A stretch of 64,000 bases of DNA from Candidatus Accumulibacter cognatus (GTDB lineage Bacteria > Pseudomonadota > Gammaproteobacteria > Burkholderiales > Rhodocyclaceae): assembly GCA_013414765.1 (NCBI GenBank), contig CP058708.1:4942748-5006747 (forward strand), given 5' to 3'. Positions 48,713 through 59,000 of this stretch are shown piece after piece; position 1 is the first letter of the stretch; each line of letters starts with the position of its first letter. A model generated the notes under the pieces. It made no database searches and was not told where the DNA came from. It worked only from the letters and a program-made list of their open reading frames with translations. The position numbers and the translations under genes were made by a program.

Positions 48713-48884
48713 GAACCCATCCGGGCGCCGCCGTGCCGCGCCGGATGGGCGTTCGTCAAGCCAGGTGACGGACAACGCGCCGCCGCCGTTGGCAGCCCTG
48801 CAGTTTGCCGCTGGCCTCGCGGCCGGGCCGGACGGTTGGCAGTGCAGCAGCATTCGCAGATGGATACCTTGAAAGGAGCGAACG

Positions 48885-49784
48885 ATGAGCAAGAAGCGTA
48901 AACAAGGAAGGAAAGCCGGGATCGGGACAATGATCAATGCCGACATGTCGAAGGAGTCGACCGAGAGCGCAACGCCCGAGACGGCCGCCGCCGAACAGCC
49001 AGCGAAGAAGATGTCCAACCGCACCTACCTGAAGGAACTCGAAAAGCTCGAGGCCGAACTGGTCCATCTCCAGTCTTGGGTGATCCAGCAGGGCCTCAAG
49101 GTGGTGATCGTCTTCGAAGGCCGTGACGGCGCCGGCAAGGGTGGTACGATCAAGGCCATCACCGGCCGCGTCAGCCCGCGCGTCTTCCGGGTCGTTGCCC
49201 TGCCGGCGCCAACCGAGCGCGAAAAGAGTCAGATGTACGTGCAGCGCTACCTGCCGCACCTGCCGGCCGCCGGTGAGGTCGTGATTTTCGACCGGAGCTG
49301 GTACAACCGCGCTGGTGTCGAGCGCGTCATGGGCTTCGCCAGTGAAGAACAGGTGGAGGCTTTCCTCAAGGGGGCACCCCTGTTCGAAAAGCTGATGGTT
49401 TCTGGACTCAACAATATCATTCTGCTCAAGTACTGGCTGGAAGTCGATATGGATGAGCAAACACGCCGCCTCGAAGCGCGCATCACCGATCCGCGCAAGC
49501 AATGGAAGCTCTCGCCCATGGACCTCAAGTCCTACAGCCACTGGTACGACTACTCGCGCGCCCGTGACGACATGTTCAAGCAGACCGATACGGAATGGGC
49601 TCCGTGGTTCGTTGCACGCTCCAACGACAAAAAGCGTGTGCGCCTGAACATCATCAAGCACATCCTGAGCAGCATTCCTTACAAAGTAGTCAAGCAGCCG
49701 AAGATCACCCTGCCCAAACGGCAGAAACCGGGCGATTACCAGGAAGTCAAGCTGACGCTCAAGTATGTCCCGGAAGTTTACTGA
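48885..49784 (+). CDS. ppk2: Polyphosphate kinase 2 (class I PPK2)
   Basis: A 299-residue single-domain PPK2 that transfers phosphate between polyphosphate and nucleoside diphosphates, preferring NTP formation. It shows Walker A GRDGAGKGG (79-87), Walker B IFDRSWYNRAGVERVMGF (about 140) and the lid with TDPRKQWKLSPMDLKS. A charged 45-residue N-terminal extension precedes the core. AAAGGAG-like ribosome site (GAAAGGAG) 6 nt before the ATG. Polyphosphate-based energy metabolism fits an Accumulibacter-like host. The fabI-like gene follows after 18 bp. Confidence 0.94.
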   Translation: MSKKRKQGRKAGIGTMINADMSKESTESATPETAAAEQPAKKMSNRTYLKELEKLEAELVHLQSWVIQQGLKVVIVFEGRDGAGKGGTIKAITGRVSPRVFRVVALPAPTEREKSQMYVQRYLPHLPAAGEVVIFDRSWYNRAGVERVMGFASEEQVEAFLKGAPLFEKLMVSGLNNIILLKYWLEVDMDEQTRRLEARITDPRKQWKLSPMDLKSYSHWYDYSRARDDMFKQTDTEWAPWFVARSNDKKRVRLNIIKHILSSIPYKVVKQPKITLPKRQKPGDYQEVKLTLKYVPEVY

Positions 49785-49802
49785 CGCCGACAGGAGATAG
49801 CG

Positions 49803-50633
49803 ATGACCGAACCATACAAAGGTTCAGATGGCCCAATGCTACAGCCGGTCGGGATTCCTCAAAGGCCGCTCGCTGGCAGGAAGGCGCTGGTCATCGGCAT
49901 CGCCAACAAGGACTCCATCGCCCATGGCTGCGCGCGCGCCTTCCGAGCCTGCGGAGCGGATCTGTCGATTACCTACCTGAACGACAAAACGAAGCGCTAC
50001 ACTGGCGAACTCGCTCAGGCACTGGGCGTTGACGACGCGCTTTACTTGCCGTGCGACGTGCGTCAACCGGGCCAGCTCGAGGCAGTTTTCGAGACCATTG
50101 AGCAGAAATGGGGCAAGCTGCACGTCGTTCTGCATTCAATCGCCTTTGCGCCCATGGAAGACCTGCATGGCCGGGTTGTCGACTGCTCGCGGGACGGTTT
50201 CCTGATGGCAATGGACATCTCGGTGCACTCGTTGCTGCGCGTTGCGCATCTGGCCGAGCCGCTGATGGAGAAGGAAGGTGGCAGCATTTTCACGATGAGT
50301 TACTTCGGTGGCGAGAAGGTCGTCCCGCACTACGGGATCATGGGACCAGCTAAGGCAGCGCTGGAGTCGGCTGCCCGCTACCTGGCTGCGGAGCTGGGGC
50401 CGAAAGGCATCCGCGTCAACGTCATCTCGCCGGGACCGGTCATGACCCGGGCGGCATCAGGAATCGATCGCTTCGACGAACTCCTGGCCAAGACCAAGGA
50501 AAAGGCGCCGACCGGAAAACTGGTTACCCCCGATCAGGTTGGACTTGCGACGGCCGCACTGGCGTGTGATTTCGCCTCGATCGTCACCGGTGAGGTTCTC
50601 TATATGGACGGCGGTTACAACATCATGGGTTAA
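49803..50633 (+). CDS. Second FabI-like enoyl-ACP reductase (SDR family)
   Basis: A 276-residue SDR enzyme. The NAD-binding loop VIGIANKDSIAHGCARAFRA and catalytic Tyr177 and Lys184 in VPHYGIMGPAKAALE follow the FabI spacing (Y-x6-K), with the second FabI Tyr at SYFGG. A 20-residue N-terminal extension precedes the usual FabI start. The genome already has a canonical fabI (position 1-42). This copy lies between ppk2 and a MaoC-phosphotransacetylase fusion, so it may work on CoA thioesters or a specialised acyl chain rather than in bulk fatty acid synthesis. AGGAG ribosome site. Confidence 0.87.
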   Translation: MTEPYKGSDGPMLQPVGIPQRPLAGRKALVIGIANKDSIAHGCARAFRACGADLSITYLNDKTKRYTGELAQALGVDDALYLPCDVRQPGQLEAVFETIEQKWGKLHVVLHSIAFAPMEDLHGRVVDCSRDGFLMAMDISVHSLLRVAHLAEPLMEKEGGSIFTMSYFGGEKVVPHYGIMGPAKAALESAARYLAAELGPKGIRVNVISPGPVMTRAASGIDRFDELLAKTKEKAPTGKLVTPDQVGLATAALACDFASIVTGEVLYMDGGYNIMG

Positions 50634-50768
50634 TCGTGCGGCAGCGCACTCGCTGCACACAACAGATTTGAACCTTATCAGGGCGGGCCACAGGCTGCAC
50701 ACTGCCGACCTCGGAACCGAATTGGCTCCCCCCTCTCGCCTCTACCCTCCAGCGCAAAGAGCACACAG

Positions 50769-52181
50769 ATGAGCCCGGAAATCCTCCAGAACCGCTGTTT
50801 CGACGACATCCTCATCGGCGATACGGCGAGTATCCGACATACGCTGACCTTGCAGGACGTGCAGCTTTTCGCTGCGGTTTCAGGCGAGATCAGTCCGACC
50901 CACCTCGACTCCGAGCTGGATAAACAGCTCGGCCCCGGCGATCTGAGCGCACACAGCATGTGGTTGGGCGCCCAGGTCTCCGGACTGCTCGGTAATCAGC
51001 TCCCCGGCCCGGGCACAGTGTACGCTGGGCAGGATCTTGAGTTCCACGCGCCGGTCACCATCGGCGAACAGATCACGCTGAGCATCACGGTGCGTGAGAA
51101 GCATGCCGAAACCCGTCTCGTTACTTTTGACTGCCGCTGCGTCAATGCCCGCGGCGAGACGGTGATGACCGGTACTGCCCGCGTGATTGCGCCCAAGGTG
51201 AGAATCACCATGGAGCGTCCGGACGCTGCGCAGGTATCTATCCAGAGCCATGACAACCTCGAGAATTTCGTCGGGCGCTGTCGGCAACTACCTCCGGTAG
51301 CCGTCGCAGTAGTGCATCCCTGCGACGAATCTTCTCTTGGCGCTGCCCTTGAAGCCACCCGCGAGGGCCTGATCGAGGCCATCCTGGTGGGTCCGCTGGC
51401 GCGCATCCGTATGCTTGCCGTACAACGGGGTTTCGATCTCACCGGCATCCGCCTTGAAGACGTGCCGCACAGCCATGCTGCGGCCTTCCGTGCCGTTGAA
51501 CTGGTCCGCCTCGGACAGGCCGCAGCGCTGATGAAGGGCAGCCTGCATACCGACGAACTGATGACTGAGGTGGTCAGCCGGGAAACCGGCCTACGCACCG
51601 AACGGCGCATCACGCACGCCTTCCTGATGGACGTGCCGACCTACCACAAACCATTGATCGTCACTGATGCGGCGATCAACATTTCTCCCGATCTCGACAC
51701 CAAGCGCGACATCTGCCAGAACGCGATCGATCTGGCGCATGTCCTCGGCATTGCCCGCCCCAAGGTGGCGATCATCTGCGCAATCGAAACGATCAATTCC
51801 CGGATGGCGTGCACCACCGACGCCGCTTCACTGTGCAAGATGGCCGACCGCGGCCAGATCGCGGGCGCCATTCTCGATGGTCCGCTGGCACTCGACAACG
51901 CCATCAGCAAGGAAGCTGCGCGGATAAAGAAAATCGACTCCCAGGTGGCTGGCGATCCGGACATCCTGGTCGTCCCCGATCTCGCGGCCGGCAACATCCT
52001 CGCCAAGCAACTCACCTTCATGAGTCATGCCGACGGCGCCGGCATCGTTCTCGGCGCGCGTGTGCCAATCATCCTGACCAGCCGTGCCGACAATAAACGG
52101 ACCAAGCTGGCCTCCTGCGCGATCGCCTGCCTGATGGCCAGCGTGCCAATGGTGGATGGTTTGACGAAGAGCGGAGGCTGA
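50769..52181 (+). CDS. Bifunctional MaoC-type enoyl-CoA hydratase / phosphate acetyltransferase
   Basis: A 470-residue fusion. Residues 10-150 are a MaoC hot-dog domain (FAAVSGEISPTHLDSE); the usual catalytic Asp in SGD is Glu40 here, while His45 is retained. Residues about 165-465 are a PTA/PTB phosphotransacylase (MKGSLHTDELMTEV, ITHAFLMDVP, GADIV-like segment DGPLALDNAIS, VVPDLAAGNILAKQL). It should convert acetyl- or acyl-CoA to the acyl phosphate, which the next gene (1 bp later) uses to make ATP. The FabI-like neighbour plus MaoC suggest handling of short enoyl-CoA intermediates. Confidence 0.93.
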   Translation: MSPEILQNRCFDDILIGDTASIRHTLTLQDVQLFAAVSGEISPTHLDSELDKQLGPGDLSAHSMWLGAQVSGLLGNQLPGPGTVYAGQDLEFHAPVTIGEQITLSITVREKHAETRLVTFDCRCVNARGETVMTGTARVIAPKVRITMERPDAAQVSIQSHDNLENFVGRCRQLPPVAVAVVHPCDESSLGAALEATREGLIEAILVGPLARIRMLAVQRGFDLTGIRLEDVPHSHAAAFRAVELVRLGQAAALMKGSLHTDELMTEVVSRETGLRTERRITHAFLMDVPTYHKPLIVTDAAINISPDLDTKRDICQNAIDLAHVLGIARPKVAIICAIETINSRMACTTDAASLCKMADRGQIAGAILDGPLALDNAISKEAARIKKIDSQVAGDPDILVVPDLAAGNILAKQLTFMSHADGAGIVLGARVPIILTSRADNKRTKLASCAIACLMASVPMVDGLTKSGG

Positions 52182-52182
52182 A

Positions 52183-53367
52183 ATGGAAAAGGTGATTCTG
52201 GTCATCAACGCCGGCTCGTCAAGCCTGAAGTTCTCGGTTTTCGAGCTGCAAGACACGGGTGAGATGCGCGTCAGGGCAGTTGGCCAAGTGGAAGGTCTCG
52301 GCACGGCCCCGCGACTGAAAGCAAAAGATGGCAAGGGCCAGAGCATCGCCGATGAATGCTGGCCAAACAGCCAGGTAGCGAATCATGCCCAGGCTCTGCA
52401 GGAAATCGCCACACTCCTGCGTTCCCGCTTTGCGGGACAGGTTCTGGCCGGTGTCGGCCACCGCGTGGTGCACGGTGGTCCGGATTATTCAGCCCCGCTC
52501 CTGGTTACTCCAGAGGCGATGGATGCGCTCGCGGCTTTCGTGCCGCTCGCGCCCTTGCACCAGCCGCACAATCTCGCCGCCATCCGCGCGGTGCAGGCCG
52601 TGCAACCGGAGTTGCCACAGGTGGCCTGCTTCGATACCGCCTTTCACCGTACACAGGATATGGTTGGACAGCTATATGGTCTGCCCTACGAATACTACGA
52701 GCGGGGTATCCGGCGTTACGGTTTTCATGGCTTGTCCTACGAGTACATTGCCGCAACCCTGCCAACGATCGCGCCCGAAATCGCCAGCGGGCGGGTCGTG
52801 GTGGCGCATCTCGGCAGCGGTGCAAGCATGTGCGCGCTGCTCAACGGTCGCAGTGTCGGTAGTTCGATGGGCTTCACCGCACTCGACGGCTTGATGATGG
52901 GTACCCGACCAGGCAACATGGACCCCGGAATCGTCCTCTACCTACTGCAGCAGGACGGCCTCTCGGCGAAAGAGATCGAAGACCTGCTCTACAAGCGCTC
53001 CGGCCTGCTCGGCCTGTCCGGCATCGGCAATGACATGCGCGTTCTGTTGGCCAGCGATGCACCGCGCGCTAGTCTGGCGATCGACCACTTCATCTACCGC
53101 ATCAAGCGCGAACTCGGCGCGCTCGCGGCTGTCCTCGGCGGCCTCGACGCCCTGGTGTTTACCGCCGGCATCGGCGAGAACAGCGCCCGCATCCGGCAAC
53201 TCGTCTGTGAGCAGGCGCAATGGCTGGGCATCGACCTCGACCTGGCAGCGAATGAACAGGGAAGCGCCCGCATCAGCAGCGCTGGTAGCAGGGTATCGGC
53301 ATGGGTGGTACCGACCAACGAAGAACTGATGATCGCGCGCCATACCTGCAAGCTCCTCGCCCTGTGA
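52183..53367 (+). CDS. ackA: Acetate/propionate-family kinase
   Basis: A 394-residue ASKHA-fold kinase interconverting acyl phosphate and ADP with carboxylate and ATP. It shows VINAGSSSLKFSVFEL, VGHRVVHGG, CFDTAFHRT, RYGFHGLSYEY, VVAHLGSGASMCA and GLMMGTRPGNMDPG. The position after GFHGxS is Tyr, where most acetate kinases have His. The C-terminal ASKHA motif is VFTAGIGENSARIRQ. It starts 1 bp after the MaoC-Pta stop, so Pta and AckA form one substrate-level phosphorylation module. Confidence 0.94.
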   Translation: MEKVILVINAGSSSLKFSVFELQDTGEMRVRAVGQVEGLGTAPRLKAKDGKGQSIADECWPNSQVANHAQALQEIATLLRSRFAGQVLAGVGHRVVHGGPDYSAPLLVTPEAMDALAAFVPLAPLHQPHNLAAIRAVQAVQPELPQVACFDTAFHRTQDMVGQLYGLPYEYYERGIRRYGFHGLSYEYIAATLPTIAPEIASGRVVVAHLGSGASMCALLNGRSVGSSMGFTALDGLMMGTRPGNMDPGIVLYLLQQDGLSAKEIEDLLYKRSGLLGLSGIGNDMRVLLASDAPRASLAIDHFIYRIKRELGALAAVLGGLDALVFTAGIGENSARIRQLVCEQAQWLGIDLDLAANEQGSARISSAGSRVSAWVVPTNEELMIARHTCKLLAL

Positions 53368-53444
53368 TCAACCCTCGCCAGGCAGGCACGGATTGAAGTC
53401 ATATTTGAACCCCTCCCCTAACTCAGTCGAGACAAAGGACTCGC

Positions 53445-54974
53445 ATGATCACCTCACTTCCTCGCCATAACGGCATTCTCCTGCATCCCACCTCTTTGCC
53501 GGGGCCGCATGGCTCAGGCGACCTCGGCCCGGCGGCGTATCATTTCGTCGACTGGCTGGTTGGCGCCGGGCAGTCGGTGTGGCAGGTGCTGCCACTCGGC
53601 AGTGTTGGGCCAGGCAACTCGCCGTACATCAGCCCTTCAGCTTTTGCCGGCAATGAACTGCTGATCGATCTGTGCCAGTTACGCGACGCCGGCTGGATCA
53701 CCGAGGCCGATCTCAAGTCGGTCCCCAATTTTCCTGCGGGGCGGGTCGATTACGACGCAGTACGGCGCTTCCGGATTGCCCACCTACGACGCGCCGCCAA
53801 ACACTTCTTCAGCCACCAGAGCGTTGGTCAGCGCCTGGCTTACGAAGGCTTCTGTAATACTGCGCGCGGCTGGCTTGACGACTACGCGCTGTTCATGGCA
53901 CTCGATATCACCCACGGCGGTGATGGCCGAATGTGGCAGGATTGGCCTGCGCCGCTGGCTAAACGCCAGCCGACAGCGCTCTGTGAAGCCCGCTCCCAGC
54001 TCGCCGAAGAAATCGATTTCTGGAAGTTCTGCCAGTGGCGCTTTTTCGATCAATGGTCGGCACTCAAGCACTATGCCAATGCTCGTCACATCGAACTCGT
54101 CGGCGACCTGCCGATCTTCGTCGCCGCGCACAGTGCCGATGTGTGGGCTAATCGACAGCTATTCGACCTCGACAGGAAAGGATATCCACGCGTGGTGGCC
54201 GGTGTGCCCCCGGATTACTTCAGCGCCACCGGACAGCGCTGGGGCAACCCGCTGTACCGCTGGTCGGCACACGCGGCTGAAGATTATCGCTGGTGGGTCG
54301 AGCGGATGCGGCAAACGATGAAGCTTTGCGACGTCGTGCGTATAGACCATTTTCGCGGGTTCGAGTCATTCTGGGAAATTCCCGCCGCAGCCGAGACGGC
54401 CGTGAACGGGACTTGGCGGCCAGGCCCGGGCGAAGCCGTGTTCAACGCCATGCGCCGCGAGCTGAGCGACGCGCAAGGTCGGTTGCGGATCATCGCCGAG
54501 GATCTTGGAATCATCACCCCAGCAGTCGATGCCCTGCGCCTGGCGATCGGTCTGCCCGGCATGCGTATCCTGCAGTTTGCCTTCGACGGCAACACCAAGA
54601 ATCCCTACCTTCCTCACAACTACGAAGCCAACACGGTGGTCTATACGGGCACCCATGACAACGACACCAGCCGCGGCTGGTGGGAATCGCTCGGTCATCC
54701 GGAGCAGGACTATGTGCGCTCCTACCTGGGCATCGGCGACGACAGCAGCGAAGAAATACACTGGCAACTGATCCGCCTTGCCTGTTCCTCGGTTGCCTCG
54801 CTGTGCGTCATTCCCATGCAGGACGTGCTCGGCCTCGATTCGACGCACCGCATGAACGCACCGGGCCTCGGCGAGGGGTCCTGGGAGTGGCGCTTCAGCT
54901 GGCGGCAGGTCGATGATTCGCATGCCAGGCGCCTTGCCGAACTGACACGTCTATACGGACGAAAGCCGGGTTGA
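53445..54974 (+). CDS. malQ: 4-alpha-glucanotransferase (amylomaltase)
   Basis: A 509-residue GH77 enzyme. The N-terminus RHNGILLHPTSLPGPHGSGDLG is the usual MalQ lead. Catalytic residues are visible: nucleophile region VRIDHFRGFESFWEIPAAAE (Asp at about 297), general acid AEDLGIITP (Glu at about 351) and stabiliser Asp in YTGTHDNDTSRGWW. It disproportionates maltodextrins and acts in glycogen turnover, which is central to polyphosphate/glycogen-cycling bacteria. It follows ackA after 77 bp. Confidence 0.95.
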   Translation: MITSLPRHNGILLHPTSLPGPHGSGDLGPAAYHFVDWLVGAGQSVWQVLPLGSVGPGNSPYISPSAFAGNELLIDLCQLRDAGWITEADLKSVPNFPAGRVDYDAVRRFRIAHLRRAAKHFFSHQSVGQRLAYEGFCNTARGWLDDYALFMALDITHGGDGRMWQDWPAPLAKRQPTALCEARSQLAEEIDFWKFCQWRFFDQWSALKHYANARHIELVGDLPIFVAAHSADVWANRQLFDLDRKGYPRVVAGVPPDYFSATGQRWGNPLYRWSAHAAEDYRWWVERMRQTMKLCDVVRIDHFRGFESFWEIPAAAETAVNGTWRPGPGEAVFNAMRRELSDAQGRLRIIAEDLGIITPAVDALRLAIGLPGMRILQFAFDGNTKNPYLPHNYEANTVVYTGTHDNDTSRGWWESLGHPEQDYVRSYLGIGDDSSEEIHWQLIRLACSSVASLCVIPMQDVLGLDSTHRMNAPGLGEGSWEWRFSWRQVDDSHARRLAELTRLYGRKPG

Positions 54975-55057
54975 GCGCGCCAACCCCCCTGAACCTCGCA
55001 CTGCAAGATGGAACGTCGAACGAGCCGCATTGTTCAATGCTGGACAAAGACGCGCGT

Positions 55058-55470
55058 CTACCCATCTGCTTGGACCAGCAGCGGCTGATAGGGAATCGGC
55101 TTCGAACTTTCCATCCCTGATGAACCGGGCAGCATGGAGGGAACCGACAGACCGAGGGCCTTCGGTTTTTCCTTCAGCAAGCGCTGGATGTCGGCGGTTG
55201 GAACGTGGCCATCGACGACATACCCGGCGATCTTGGCGATATGGCAGGAGCCCAGCCGATCCGGCATGCCCAGCTTCTGCCTCATAGCCGAAACGTCCTC
55301 CACGTCATGCGCCTTGACGTCGAAGCCGTTCTGCCGCACATGCTCACAACCCATTTGCCACAGCACCCGCAGTACGGTCTCTTGAATACCTCGACCACCG
55401 TGGCTTGCGCCATGGCGGCAGAAGCGCCAAGAACAGAGATCAATAGCAGCGCATTTCGGTTGAGCTTCAT
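55058..55470 (-). pseudogene. DUF411 metal-related periplasmic protein, frameshifted by 2 bp
   Basis: The first 38 codons give a signal peptide (LLLISVLGASAAMA) and VEVFKRPYCGCCGKWV with the metal-binding CGCC. The family sequence continues only in another frame: EHVRQNGFDVKAHDVEDVSA, RLGSCHIAKIAGYVVDGHVP and PKALGLSVPSMLPGSSGMES. The break is an extra CA (GT on the coding strand) in CTCACAACCCA at 55345-55348. Without it the gene gives 136 residues, the normal DUF411 length. DUF411 proteins accompany copper resistance genes. A putative metal operator lies 70 bp upstream. A sequencing error cannot be excluded. Confidence 0.82.
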
Positions 55471-55540
55471 GATGGAATTCCTCGGTTATTCGGATGGAAA
55501 CAGTGTTCCCTATTCATCCCGACAGGAAGCTGACCCGGAA

Positions 55541-55556
55541 ATTACATTTTTGTTAT
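55541..55556. promoter_or_regulatory. Putative CusR/CopR-type operator upstream of the DUF411 gene
   Basis: ATTACA-TTTT-TGTTAT matches the ATTACA-N4-TGTAAT palindrome found at 63412-63427 in 11 of 12 arm positions with identical spacing. It lies 71 bp before the ATG of the minus-strand DUF411 gene. Confidence 0.5.
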
Positions 55557-55600
55557 CTGCGCCATCCTCTTGCTGTCGCCTGAGCGGGTGGCCTACCACA

Positions 55601-56056
55601 TCAATGCTTGTGATCCGTGTGCCCATCCTTCGCGGCAGCCAGCGGGGTAAAGCGCGCCTGTTCGGCCGCTTTGCCCGGAACAGTGATCGACACGACGACT
55701 TTCATGTCCGGCGCCGACAGGTACTTGGCCATCCCCTTGAGCCGGTTATCGCCATCAGGCGCAAGTGTCGCGGTCGCCTTGGCCTTGCCGGCCAGGATGG
55801 TTGCCGTGCCGCTTGCGCCGCTGGTCGCAACTTTCTTACCGTCGTGATCGGTGACATACACGACGACCGCGTTGTCCTTCGCTTCCTTGCTGTCCTTGGC
55901 GACCACCAGTTCGTAATGATAGACGCCGGCCATGCGCAACTGGCCACCGTTGGGCGCTTTCTGGGTTTCCAGGACATCATCGGTATGGGCAAGTAACGTC
56001 GGGCCCGCCAAACCAAATGCACTGGCGGCGGCAATCAGGAACAGGGCTTTCTTCAT
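55601..56056 (-). CDS. Periplasmic hypothetical protein of the metal-efflux locus
   Basis: A 151-residue exported protein with signal peptide ALFLIAAASAFGLAGPTLLA. The mature part is an Ig-like beta protein (APNGGQLRMAGVYHYELVVA, VVVYVTDHDGKKVATSG) with a metal-binding-like tail GHTDHKH. It lies 27 bp downstream of the RND permease and upstream of the DUF411 gene on the same strand. The HxDHxH end and location suggest a periplasmic copper/silver-binding accessory role, which is inference. Confidence 0.75.
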   Translation of the reverse strand: MKKALFLIAAASAFGLAGPTLLAHTDDVLETQKAPNGGQLRMAGVYHYELVVAKDSKEAKDNAVVVYVTDHDGKKVATSGASGTATILAGKAKATATLAPDGDNRLKGMAKYLSAPDMKVVVSITVPGKAAEQARFTPLAAAKDGHTDHKH

Positions 56057-56083
56057 GAAACTCTCCTTGGTGGGTGGAACGGG

Positions 56084-59000
56084 TCAGAAACTTTCTTTTT
56101 CCTGGCTGGCCAGCAGACTATCCATGGGGCGTTTCCCCCACAGCCAGAACATCACCGGGGTCAGCAGGGTATCGAGCAAGGTCGAGCTGACCAAGCCGCC
56201 GAAGATCACTACCGCCACCGGGTGCAGTACTTCCTTGCCCGGTGCGTCGGCAGAGAGCAGCAGCGGCATGAGCGCGAAGGCGGCCACCAGCGCAGTCATC
56301 AGCACCGGGGTGAGGCGTTCGAGCGACCCGCGCACGATCATGTGCTGGCCGAAGGTTTCGCCTTCGAGAGCGCAGAGGTTGATGTAATGACTGATCTTGA
56401 GAATGCCGTTGCGAGTGGCGATGCCCGTCAGCGTGATGAAGCCGACCAGCGCCGCCACCGACAGCGGCTGCCCGGAAATCCACAGGGCGATCACACTGCC
56501 GATCAGCGCCAGCGGAATATTTCCCATGATGATCAAGGTCAGCGCCATCGAGCGGTAGCGGCTGTAGAGCACCATAAAGATCATCGTCAGCGACACCAAC
56601 GCGAGCAAAGTGATCAGCTTGGCCGCCTGCTCCTGCGCCTGGAACTGACCTTCGAGCGTGGTGAAATAGCCCTCGGGCAAGGGTTTGGCGGCCAGCTCGG
56701 CGCGGATATCGGCGATCACCTTCGACATGTCGCCGCCGTCGGTGTTGGCTGCGAGTACGATACGCCTGCGCGAGTTTTCGCGGCTGACCTGATTAGGACC
56801 GTCGCTTTCCTCGACGCTGGCGATCTTGGACAAGGGCACGTAGCCGATTGGCGTCTCGATCAGCAGATCAGCCAATGCCTGCGGCCCGCGCGCGGACTCC
56901 GGCAAACGCACCAGCAGGTCGAAGCGACGGTTGCCTTCGATGATCTGGGTGATTTTTTCGCCCTCGATCATTTGTTCCAGCCCACGCAGCAGGTTGCCGG
57001 GCGCCACGCCGTAGCGTGCTGCCTGCTCGTAGTCGAGGCGAATCTTGATCTGCGGGATCAGAACCTGCTTTTCGATCTGTAGATCAGTCACACCGGGGAT
57101 CCGCGCCAACCGATCGCGCATCTCGGCCGCCAGTCCGCGCAGGGTATCGAGATCGTCGCCGTAAATCTTCAGGGCGATCTGGGCGCGCACGCCGGAAAGC
57201 AGGTGATCAAGGCGATGCGAAATCGGCTGGCCGACGTTGGAGGCGGCTGGCAGGCTGGCAAGACGCTGCCGGATGTCAGCGATGATCTGCTCGCGGTTAC
57301 GCTCGGACGCCTTGAGATCCACATCCATCTCGGTGTAGTGCACGCCTTCGGCATGCTCATCCAGTTCTGCGCGGCCGGTACGGCGTCCGACCTGCGTCAC
57401 CTCGGGCACTTGCATCACCAGTTGCTCTGCCAGGGTGGCGATGCTGTTGGATTCGGCGAGCGAGGTTCCTGGATTAAGCAGGACATTGACCGTCAGCGTG
57501 CCTTCGTTGAACGGCGGCAGGAAGGAGCGCGGAAAGAAGGAAACGCTTGCCGCGACGATGATGACCAGAGCGACGGCCCCGGCCAGCAGGCTGCGCGCAT
57601 GACCGAATGACCAGTGAAGAAGCTTCGCATCCCAACGCTTGAGCCAAATTACCAGCGGGCTGTCGCCAGCGTGGTGCTGCTTCATCCGCGGCAGGAGGTA
57701 ATAGGCCATCACCGGCGTCAGCGTCACCGAAACGATCATGCTGGCGAGAATCGAGACGATGTAGGCAATGCCGAGCGGGCTGAACAACCGCCCCTCGATG
57801 CCCGGCAATACGAACAGGGGCACGAACACTAGGACGATGATTACCGTCGCATAGACGATGGCGGAACGTACTTCCAGCGTGGCAGCGGCGATAACCTCCG
57901 CCACCGGGAGCGGGGAATCAGCGGTTCGGTTCAGCTTCAGGCGCCGCAACACGTTCTCCACGCCGACTACTGCGTCATCCACCAGTTCGCCGATGGCGAT
58001 GGCCAGACCGCCCAGCGTCATGGTGTTGATCGACAGGCCGAAGTAATGGAAGACAAGCGCCGTTGCCAGTAGCGACACCGGAATCGCCATCAGCGAAATC
58101 AGCGTGGTACGCACGTTAAGCAGGAACATGAAGAGGATTACAGCCACCAGGATGGCGCCATCGCGCAATGCCTCTTCAACGTTGTTTACCGAATGCTCGA
58201 TGAAGTCGGCCTGCTTGAACAGGAAGGACGGCGCGTCAAAGCCCTTGGGCAAGCTCTTGCCGAGTTCGGCCATCGCTTTCTCGACCTCTCTGGTCAGCTT
58301 GACGCTGTCGGCAGCCGGCTGCTTCTGCACCGACAGGATCACTGCCGGCTTGCCCTTGTAACTGCCTTCGCCACGCTTGATGGCCGGAGCGAACTTCACG
58401 TCCGCCACCTGCTTGAGCAGGATCGACTGGCCGTTCTTGACCGTCACGACAAGATTCTGCAAGTCTTCGATCCGCGAACTGCGACCAATCTGACGGATCA
58501 GCCATTCGCGTCCCTGGGCTTCGAGAAAGCCGCCACTAGTGTTGGCGCCAAAGTCCTTCAGGGCAGTTTCCAATTTCTCCCGCTCGATGCCGAGCGCCTG
58601 GAGCTGCGCCGGTTTGATTTCGATGCGGTATTGCCGCACTTCGCCGCCGATCGGAATGACCTGGGCGACGCCGGGAATGGTCAACAGGCGCGGGCGCACC
58701 ACCCAGTCCGCATATTCGCGGACGACCATCGGACTGATCTTGTCGGGATCGGCTGGTAGCGCGATCAGCAGAATCTCGCCCATGATCGACGAGAGCGGAC
58801 CGAGCTGCGGCACGATACCGGGAGGCAGGGCTTCGCGCACCAGATTCAGGCGTTCGGCAATCTGCTGGCGGTTACGGTAGATGTCCGAGCCCCATTCGAA
58901 CTCGACGTAGATGATCGACAGGCCGATGCCCGACACCGAGCGGATGCGTGTTACGCCCGGCATGCCGTTCATGCTCGACTCAACCGGGAAGGTGACCAGT

